Source of the DNA: Sorghum bicolor
Lineage: Eukaryota; Streptophyta; Magnoliopsida; Poales; Poaceae
NCBI RefSeq assembly: GCF_000003195.3
Contig: NC_012876.2
Span: forward strand, 61,436,407-61,500,406
Length of the DNA stretch: 64,000 nt
Reading direction: 5' to 3'
In this document: one piece after another, positions 55,947 through 64,000 of the stretch
Position numbering within the stretch: position 1 is the stretch's first letter
Layout: each line of letters begins with the position of its first letter
Program-made: the position numbers and the translations under genes
The notes under the pieces: generated by a model
Database searches by the model: none
Seen by the model: the letters and a program-made list of their open reading frames with translations, nothing else
Told to the model about the DNA's origin: nothing

Positions 55947-58768
55947 ATGGGTGATCCGCGAGAAGCCCGCCCTGCGTTTGGCGACATATCAAACACTATC
56001 AGTCGTAAAAGCGCCGATGAAACAAGTATGTTCACGACCAATGAAACTGGTTTAGTTCGCATTTTTTTTCTGAAACTCATGCCACAATATATTTTCCAGA
56101 TGAGGAGAAAATAAAGAGGGAAGAGAGAAATAGAAAACAACGTGAATACCGCGCACGTAAGAGGGCCCAGGAAACCAGTGAACAAAGAGAAGAACGGAAT
56201 AGGAAGCAACGTGAATATCGTGCAATGATAAGAGCTGCAACAGTGGCAAATACACCTGGTCAGGGTGATAATAAAAAACCACACCTGGTCTGCGATGTAG
56301 AACCTATATCCGGTGCCACTGATGTCCAAATGACCGAAGCAGTGCATTCGACCTTGGCACCGTCTCTGTCACCATATCTCTTAGGTACGTTCTTGTCTTT
56401 GTCAATGCTGATTATAAATTGTAAATGTGTCCTTTATTGGTGCAAATCAAATAATATGTAAAAAAATGAATGTGTATCACAGGAGAAAAGTCACCACAAG
56501 AAACTGGTGTTTCAGCCATTTGCCAGCCATCAATACATCTTGGACAAGAAAATATTGATCTTACTGATTCTATGGACTGGCTGCATAGGAATGATCAGTA
56601 CGTTAGAAAACAAAGACCACCATTGGCGCCTTTGCAGACTGAAAGTTCAAACGGCACCGTAATTAATCCAGGTTTGTTACTTGCTATAGGGAGCAAATTT
56701 TGATGGTACATGACAGATCTACTATTATATCTCTTGTGTACTTTGATGGCCAGGTGCCACTTCAGACAATATCAAACTGCTTAGAAGTCGGAGTTGGTAC
56801 ATAAATATGGATGCCACAAAGAAGGCAAAATTGCTGCAACAGAGACGAGACTATAAAAGAGCAAGAGCAGTTGATAGCAGCAACCGATCGTGCCCTACTC
56901 TTCCGGATGAACAAAATGATAGCCGCATGCTTCAGACACATGTAAAGCCGATGTGTACAGACGCCAATTAAAATGTGCATTGGAGCATGATAGAAACCTT
57001 GACCGAGGCAAGTGGAAGAATCTAGATGTCTCAACATGGAGTATTATTGAGAAGATCCAAGAGCCAATGCAAAAAGATGGGTAATTAATGCGATGCAACC
57101 TGTAAATGCAACCTGTAAATGCCACGAGACTTGTATTATGTTTGATATTTTTAATTATTAATGTACAGAATATCGTGCGGTCTATGGATGGTAAACTTTA
57201 TGGAATATTGGACGGGATCTTCCCTCTCTGATGAAGTAACTCAGGTAGTTCATATATGATGCATATTTAGTTATATATATCATTTACGCGTGTGGTCGAG
57301 GATTTTAATATTATAAAACTTAATCCTTATAACTACTTTGCAGGATGATATCAATAATTTTAGGTTTAAGCTACCTGCTATATTGTGGGATTCTACATCA
57401 AACATTAGGAATGTACACCGAGAACTCAAACAACCAAGTGCAGGCGGAGATAGTCCAAGTGATGTTGAAATTATTGATATTACGACCGATGTGCCTAAAC
57501 CATCTACCAGAATATTCATGAACAGAAAGGAATTGTTGCATCGGGTGAGCACATACATATGGTCGATTGATAATCAAGAGTGGTTAGAGTAAGTTTTTAT
57601 TTCTTTTTAATTGGTCGATTGATAATAATAATAAAAGATGTGATCAACTATTTCTTTATTTAATCGTCGTCTTTTGTATTCTTAGCAAAGAATGGGTCCT
57701 GAGCACCACACCATATCCGATCTCTATAAGTCTCAGGACAATCAGAGATATTTTAGATAAAAGCAAACCCATGGATAGTAGATGCTTCAATATGGCTGTT
57801 CGGACGGTAGCATGCAACGAAGCTAGGTTTATTATAGAAGAAGACAAATGGTGCTTCATGGATCTCAAGTTCTGTGTAAGTTCATATAGTTGTTCAGTTG
57901 TTGTGTGTAATTAATTGAATATACTAATTTTGCAAAAAAAAACTGAGCAGGATATAGCTCAGATTGGACGAGATACACGGTGTCGTGACGAGATAAACTA
58001 CGAAGAGCTAGCAGGATTGTTTGAATGTTGGACCCCGTGCTACTATATTAAAGACTGCAGCACTGTAAGATAATATATATACATATATTGTTTTAAAAAA
58101 AGTTAAAATACTTAATTTTTGCACTTATATGGTGCTCATTTACAGGTTCTATTGCCATATCATCGAGATAGGCTCTATATTTTATTCATAATAGATATGA
58201 GGAAGAAAATAGTGTACATTATGGACCCGCTTGCTCCTAAACTAAAGTACACAGGCACTGATAGATGTAGTCCATATCTAACTACATTACATGATATTGC
58301 CTATCATTTCAACCATGCCATGAAATTGGCAAATGCTACATGGAACATTGATATTTCTGAGTGGCATCCTGAAGTTCCAACATGGACTCCAAAAAATTAT
58401 TCCTGGTAAATATAACTTATTGTTACATCTTTCTCATCAAATAGTCATGTCATTTAGCTACCATAAATAAACACTTGCTCTTCTCCAGGAAAGTGTCCGG
58501 CTTCCTTGTATACAGTTATTTAAAAGAGTGGGACGGGAATAGATTGTTTGTCCACCCTGTAAGCATATAAACTATATATCCTCTATGTAAATTTTATAGA
58601 GTGCATAGCAAATTAATAAGTTAACTTACTATCTGCCATTCACAGGGTGGAGGTTCGCTGAGGACGGAATGTTTGGTGGACATTCTACAGAGTAATCAAA
58701 ATGAACGTGCAAACATTATCCCTGAAGAGCTTCGAGATCTACTTAAGCAATTAGGAACTTATTTGTAG
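55947..58768 (+). pseudogene. Ulp1/C48-type protease-like gene, 11 coding exons, one frameshift
   Basis: Coding exons by GT-AG junctions and frame: 55947-56025, 56100-56384, 56483-56671, 56754-57080, 57169-57244, 57344-57588, 57686-57875, 57951-58064, 58146-58405, 58489-58558, 58646-58768 (TAG). About 650 residues. The N-terminal part repeats a basic R-K-Q-R-E-Y-R-A motif (exon 2 twice, a looser form in exon 4). Exons 4-5 encode the C-terminal half of a C48 (SUMO-protease-like) domain with Q-K-D-G-I-S-C-G and the following E-Y-W-T-G. Exons 7-11 encode a second such domain with L-Y-I-L-F-I-I-D and Y-I-M-D-P, but S-G where C-G is expected. Exon 4 changes frame near 56930, so the present copy would end at the TAA at about 56968. 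All splice sites are intact. Likely captured or carried by the Helitron. Confidence 0.7.
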
Positions 58769-58959
58769 TATAAATATATGAGACATAGCTTTATTATTCC
58801 TTCTTATTCATGAGTGTATTTTGGACTTTATTAATTATCATACGCAATTGTCTGAGACTATAAACTATAAAAAATATATCGTTGTTTCGTTGAAAGCAGT
58901 TGTTTTTATTAATTATATCTCTAAAATAAAACCGTAGCAACGCACGGGCACTATACTAG

Positions 58960-59468
58960 TATGAGTAATGGCGCCCTCAACAGGGATACGGGAATTCCGC
59001 CCGCCCCTGTCCTCCTCGGCGTCGCCATCGTTGAACCGGTCGCGAGTGAGACGTCACCCACTTGGCAGTTGGCACTTCACTTTGCCCTCGCTCATGGGCC
59101 GTGGCCATTTGCCCTCCCTCCGGCGTCCGGCCTCAGGCTTGCTCAATCAATCACACGTACGCCACGCTGCCTTTTTCTTTCTCGTCGCGATTGCGATAGG
59201 GACTGCTGGCCCGATGGCTACCCCCCAATTCCTTCCATCGGTTTCTGACTGCTGATTGCGCGCTGCTGTTGTACTACAAGAGCACTGGATGTAGCCGTAG
59301 CGAGCAGGTGCACGTGTCACTGTCGCGTCAGCTAATCTTTAGTCAACGGGACCAAAACAATAATAATAATAATAATAATAATAATCTGACCGAATACTCG
59401 CTCATTTCTTTTTAGCACGTTTCTCCTATCAGATAGCCTAGCAGAGATACTCTCTGTGGAATAAACCT
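58960..59468. other. Intergenic sequence after the Helitron
   Basis: GC-rich start without a recognised gene. An AAT triplet microsatellite runs at about 59359-59385. Confidence 0.45.
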
Positions 59469-59691
59469 GGGCTTTGTTTTAGTTGCCGAAATAGCACTTT
59501 GGTTTGTTTGTGATAAATATTATTCAATTATAGACTAACTAGGTTTAAAAGATTCATCTCGCGATTTACAGGCAAACTGTGTAATTAGTTTTTGTTTTTG
59601 ACTATATTTAATGTTTCATGCATGTAACGCAAGATTCAATGTAACGGGGAATCTTGAAAAGTTTTTAGATTTTGGGTGAACTAAACAAGGC
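59469..59691 (+). mobile_element. MITE, GGCCTTGTTTAGTT family, mutated ends
   Basis: GGGCTTTGTTTTAGTTGCC to TGAACTAAACAAGGC. The interior core AACTAGGTTTAAAAGATTC is present. Confidence 0.75.
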
Positions 59692-59904
59692 GCTGGTTCT
59701 ACTGCGCCCACCGGCAAACCCCACGTATCAGATGGTGATTGTTACTGTACACTAGACAACGGCATCAGGTGGAGGTTTAACACAATTCACACGACTCTCT
59801 TACTGCGAAAGCATATGTACTGGCATGCAGCGCCACACTTTTTATCGGCCTTGTTTAGTTCTAAATTTTTTTGCAAAATAGATAATATAGCACTTTTGTT
59901 TCTA

Positions 59905-61865
59905 CTAGCAAAAATGTCCGTGCGTTGCAACGGGGTTTAGGATCTCTAAGTAGATGATTTGTAGTTCAACAATTCAATAGTCATGTTATGTATTCCAGCA
60001 TCTTAAATCCTGACGTTATATCATGCCTTGGTACACCTTGTTCTAACGCATTTAATATGAGAGGCTCAAAGATTAATTATTATGCCATGTTTCTCGATTG
60101 ATCTTAACATTATAGTTCGGTCATACTGCTTTAACTCTATAGGATTAACACATTGAATATGAGATGTTCAGAAATTAATTGTTATGTCATGTCTGTTAAT
60201 TGATTTTAAGATTATATTTGGGTCATATTGCTTTAAGTGAAACATGCTTAAAAAACATAGGATCATGGACACACAACCTATTTATTAAAGCTTGAGAAAT
60301 TGGCCAAGCCAGCCATGGCTCCCGTGTGTCTAAGTTGTTTGTCTAGAGCAAGGATTGCTTGCATGGACAAATATGTTTCAATCGAAAGAGGCTTAAGGCA
60401 TGCGCTGCTTATAGATAGTTTTAACTCTTACAACTTGAATTAAGGTCTTGTTTAGTTCAACTCAAAACAAAAAACTTTTCAAGATTCCCTTCACATTAAA
60501 TCCTGCGGCACATGCATGAAACAATAAATATAGATGAAAATAAAAACTAATTACACAGTTTGTTTGTAAATCATGAGATAAATCTCTTGACCCTAGTTAG
60601 TCCATGATTGGATAATAATTGTCAAATAAAAATGAAAATACTACAGTATCCGAAACCAAAAAGCTTTCAGAAGTAAACAAAAGCTAAGCACCTAATTTTA
60701 TTATTGAGTTTGCTTTTATAAAGAACCTAGGCAGCCATCTCTCTTGATCTCATACTTTTTGTTATTATTTTTCTAGATCTTCTTAATCTAGAATGACAAA
60801 AAGAAAATAACAACACGTATCTAGCCAATAGGCAACTTAAAATAACCGGCGCAAAAATCAAAATGAGGAATGATAGAAAAATAAAAAAAGACAGCTCATG
60901 ATCGGCGCAGGCCTAATTGTCTTTCACACCTTATCCTATCCCTGTCTCCCACGCCTGATACCTCAAACAGTCAAGCCACATAGGAGTACTGCTTACCTCG
61001 CGACGCATCTCGGCCAGCCGCCCGTCTCCTTGGGCCGCTTGCACTGCTTGCCCAGGAGCCCGCCACCCTCTCCTCTCTTTCTCTGCTTCCAACCCTAACT
61101 CATCGCCATCTACTCTATCAGATTCATGGGGCTCGGAAGTCTTACAGCCAGGCACAGCGGCACAGACGCACCTGGTGGGCGCGCACGGAAGACCTAGTCT
61201 GTGAGTGCGCAGGAGGGAGGCGACGGCGTGGGCTCCCTGGCCGGCGAGCCCAGAAACAGTGACGGGTGCACCCCATCTGATTTCGTTGATTCATTCTTCT
61301 TTCTGTGATTTTGTAATTTTTTTGTGGTTGCTGTGGAGGTCGACAATGGCTTGTATTTATAGTTTGGTTGCTGTCCGATTTTAAGTTAAATCATTCTCCG
61401 ATTTTGATTTGTGTTGGCCTCAATTTTGGTCTATGTTGCCTTGATCTGATTCTGTTTGAACGTTGTCTCCTGTGCAAGCACGTAGATTAGAGTTCTTTTC
61501 TTGGAATTGGGAATGAACTTGATGATAGGATAAACATGGGGGGCAAAAGTCTATGGTCGGGACCGGACTCTGTGGCAGAGACGGAAAATTTATCTCTTTA
61601 CGGATAGAGCAGACCAAAAAATAACCAGATCAAAAAAGAGGCTGAGATTAGCGGACAGATTTGCACTTAGACCCTTGTATTTTTTTTATTCTTAACATGC
61701 TCTAACGTGTATAGGAGATTTTGCATTGGGAATCCTAGAAAAGCTTCTATTTTCTTTCTTCCTCCATAACGTACCACGGCCCGATTCTAGACGGAACCGG
61801 ACACGGCGGGGCAGAAAAATTTTTTGGGCAGACTGAAATTTTCTCTTTTTATAGATAGGTATAGA
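59905..61865 (-). mobile_element. Helitron, minus orientation, inserted in a MITE, 1.96 kb
   Basis: Read on the minus strand it starts TCTATACCTATCTATAAAAAG (61865) and ends with a GCAACGCACGG hairpin region and CTAG (59908-59905). It lies exactly between A (59904) and T (61866) of the split MITE. No RepHel helicase is present. It contains a nested MITE (60446-60684) and a GC-rich piece at about 60950-61270 that may be captured host sequence; no domain was recognised there. Confidence 0.88.
60446..60684 (-). mobile_element. MITE, GGCCTTGTTTAGTT family, nested in the Helitron
   Basis: GGTCTTGTTTAGTTCAACTC to CAGAAGTAAACAAAAGC with the shared interior in reverse sense. Confidence 0.75.
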
Positions 61866-62056
61866 TTTAACAAATATTATCCAATTATAAACTAAAATAA
61901 CTAGGATCAAAAGATTTGTCTCATAACTTATAGATAAACTGTGTAATTAGTTATTTCTTTTATCTATATTTAATGCTCCATGCATATGTCGCAAGATTCG
62001 ATGTGACGAAAAATCTGAAAACTTTTATAAAATTTTTTTAGCAAGTAAACAAGGTC

Positions 62057-62913
62057 TAACAATTCCGTTGGCCAGGGGTGGGGGGACTCTATCAGTCAAT
62101 GGCCTGAGCGGAGGCAATGCTGGTCAGCCCAAAACCGTTGTTGGCCTTCTGAGGCGGCGCTCCCGGCCGGTGCAGGGCGCTGTCAGTGGTCACCTCCGGT
62201 TGCTCTCGGTCCACTGCGCGGCCGTGCGTTTCTTTGGAATTCCGCGTTTCTTACCACCCCAGAAAACCAACCAACTCTGCTCCGAGTCGAGGTCGCTCCT
62301 GTTTTGCCAGATCTATAACTTACTTTTCTCTTGTAAGAGTGAGATTAGCTAAATCATTTTCTAAAGATACATTTTGTTATTGTTGAAGGAAAAACGTCTT
62401 CAATAGACTCTGCAAATGACTCTTCGAATTTAGAAACTCTTCATCTCAATTTATTCGTTCTCTACTTTTGGATAGCCTACCTCACTAGCCATAGAGTCGG
62501 TTGGAGTACTCTAATATCTTTTTGTCAAATTTATTTTAAAGAGTAGCTAAATTAGTAAATTTAACTAGTTTTTTTTTACTAATCTCTTGAAGATGCTCTA
62601 ATAAATTAGCGAATAGTATTTTTAGGTATCTTTTCAGAACACGAAACACTTACTTACACGCCGCAGTCCTGCAGGCCGCAGCCGTCCTGCTTTTTTCTTT
62701 GGCGCTTCACGTTGCGTTGCGCACTTGCGTTGCGGTACTATGTTGAAACAGTCAGCGTTGCCCTGCTTTTGTGTAGCCGCAGTTGCTATCCCACTCGGAC
62801 GAGACACGAGAGAGGTCCCCGGCCGGCGGCCGCTCGTTTTGTCCAATTTCATGGAGAAATTTCTCTTCTTCTCCTTTCAGTGTCCGCGGCGTGTCGATGT
62901 TAAAAACAACCTA
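62057..62913. other. Intergenic, no gene recognised
   Basis: Short frames only. GC-richer patches at 62100-62300 and 62640-62900 without domains. Confidence 0.4.
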
Positions 62914-63156
62914 GGCCTTGTTTAGTTCCAAAATATTTTGCAAAATGGACACCGTAGCTTTTTCGTTTGTATTTGACAAATATTATCCAATCATGAACTA
63001 ACTAGACTCAAAAGATTTGTCTCGTCAATTTCGACCAAACTGTGCAATTAGTTTTTATTTTTGTCTATATTTAGTATTTCATGCATGTGTCTAAAGATTC
63101 GATGTGACGGGGAATCTGAAAAATTTTGTAAAATTTTTTGGGAAGTAAACAAGGCC
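62914..63156 (+). mobile_element. MITE, GGCCTTGTTTAGTT family, TSD CTA
   Basis: GGCCTTGTTTAGTTCC to GGGAAGTAAACAAGGCC with full interior, flanked by CTA (62911-62913 and 63157-63159). Confidence 0.9.
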
Positions 63157-64000
63157 CTACTTAGAGCAAGTTTAATAATACAGCCCACTTGCTGGCTGTA
63201 AGGTTCCTTGCAGCCTTCTCCTAGCCCACCCATACAATAGTTAGTTATTCACTATTAATACATTGCCCACTTGTCTCCCTCACAAAGTTTCTTGATTCCT
63301 GTACCCAGGCTGGCTGTAAGCTTGCAGCCCGCTTCTCCTCTCTCTCCTCTCTTCTCTCCTCCACCTCAGCATCTAGTCAGCTTACATCCCACTATAATAC
63401 TTGCTCTTACTCGAGGTTGAGTGAGAAATAAGTACTGACGCGGAACCAAGTAACCGCGCGGTAATAATAATTCTGTTGGTGAATACGACTGGCATGAACA
63501 AGCAGGCCGGTCAGTCAGCGCCGGCACCGCAAGAACGGGAGCGGGGGAAGAAAGAAAACAAGCTTCCTCTCGCCGTGAATCGTGCAAGTCGGGTTGGAGC
63601 CATTCACACATCACACTCACACCCTCAATCACAAAAAATCTCTTCACTTAGAAGTTATGAAACTTGAAAGTTATTACCCATAAACCTAATCCTTTGAATC
63701 TTTGGTATCCTTCAAATCTTCAGTATCCTTCGAGTCTTCAGTACGCTTTAAATCCTTATAGAAAAGTCTATAAATTATATGACAAAAAATTTATACGATC
63801 TTTGTTGGAATCATAACGACGTACTTCAATTGTGACCCTATCCTTCATCAGTATTCGTATATAGCTAGATCGGATCTTTCCTGAAATACAGGCCATGGGC
63901 TTCTGTAACTAAAGATTCCAAAGTTACTGTTGCTTCTCTCTGTTTTTTTTCCCTCCCCTACTTTTTTCTGTCATATATTTTTTTCTTATTTCCTATTTTT
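63157..64000. other. Intergenic end of the window
   Basis: 63160-63410 has an inverted theme around GCTGGCTGTAAG and CTTACATCCCACTATAATA, likely another small MITE. The rest is AT-rich with CTTCAGTATCCTT(C/T) direct repeats near 63703-63750. No gene was seen. Confidence 0.4.

Larger units (their letters stand above)
53776..58959 (+). mobile_element. Helitron-like element carrying a protease-like gene, 5.18 kb
   Basis: The 5' end TCTCCACTACTATATAATAC (53776) matches the TC...ACTACTAT style of grass Helitrons. The 3' end has a short hairpin CCGT...ACGG (58932-58947), then CTAG (58956-58959). It is flanked by A (53775) and T (58960), the Helitron target. No RepHel gene is inside, so it is non-autonomous. 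It contains the GC-rich repeat block (53940-54895) and an 11-exon gene in the same orientation as the element. The 3' terminal motif recurs inverted at the edge of the second Helitron at 59905. Confidence 0.7.
59847..62056 (+). mobile_element. MITE of the GGCCTTGTTTAGTT family split by a Helitron
   Basis: Left piece 59847-59904 (GGCCTTGTTTAGTTC ... TTTTGTTTCTA), right piece 61866-62056 (TTTAACAAATATTATCC ... AAGTAAACAAGGTC). Joined at A|T they give the normal family interior, which fixes the Helitron boundaries. Confidence 0.9.

Noticed and set aside
1..64000. CRISPR array or bacterial-type defence system
   Set aside because: No regularly spaced direct repeats with unique spacers; the tandem repeats found have no spacers, and gene content is plant nuclear.

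Overview
The window reads as nuclear DNA of a grass, most likely sorghum or a close relative. The evidence is GC-rich plant genes (intronless or with GT-AG introns), TATA boxes, and a dense background of grass-type transposable elements: a Tat-lineage gypsy retrotransposon with an antisense ORF, Tourist-, Stowaway- and hAT-type miniature elements, and Helitrons. Nothing bacterial, viral or organellar was seen. Species assignment is inference from repeat style and gene families.

Four ordinary host genes are supported. (1) An intronless MATE transporter at 876-2474 (+), behind a TATA box at about 720. (2) A seven-exon TraB-domain gene on the minus strand, 35279-33409, whose first intron appears to use a GC donor. 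(3) An intronless DREB1/CBF-type AP2 factor at 42546-43268 (+), with a broken paralogue about 3.9 kb upstream at 38690. (4) A three-exon sorbitol dehydrogenase on the minus strand, 47638-45418. The genes do not form an operon or an obvious pathway.

The rest is transposable-element strata. 2.6-9.5 kb holds MITEs, a long-inverted-repeat element (about 3816-5880) and a tandem triplication (6561-8765). 14.0-30.4 kb is a nested stack: a PIF/Harbinger-like MITE (14000-28222) is split by a 13.9 kb gypsy element (14202-28096, target duplication GAATG). It is followed, across a shared TAA, by a second TIR element (28226-30412) with a 487-codon ORF of unknown function. A 249-bp piece of the element's 3' flank also sits directly after the 5' LTR, where the primer-binding site should be. 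38.9-39.7 kb has a Stowaway element and an hAT element lying end to end. 

53.8-62.1 kb is the most unusual part. A Helitron-like element (53776-58959) carries an 11-exon Ulp1/C48-type protease-like gene with intact splice sites, plus a GC-rich tandem-repeat block. A second, reverse-oriented Helitron (59905-61865) sits inside a MITE so cleanly that the empty site can be read by joining 59904 to 61866. At least fourteen copies of one MITE family, with TIRs near GGCCTTGTTTAGTT, are scattered across the window.
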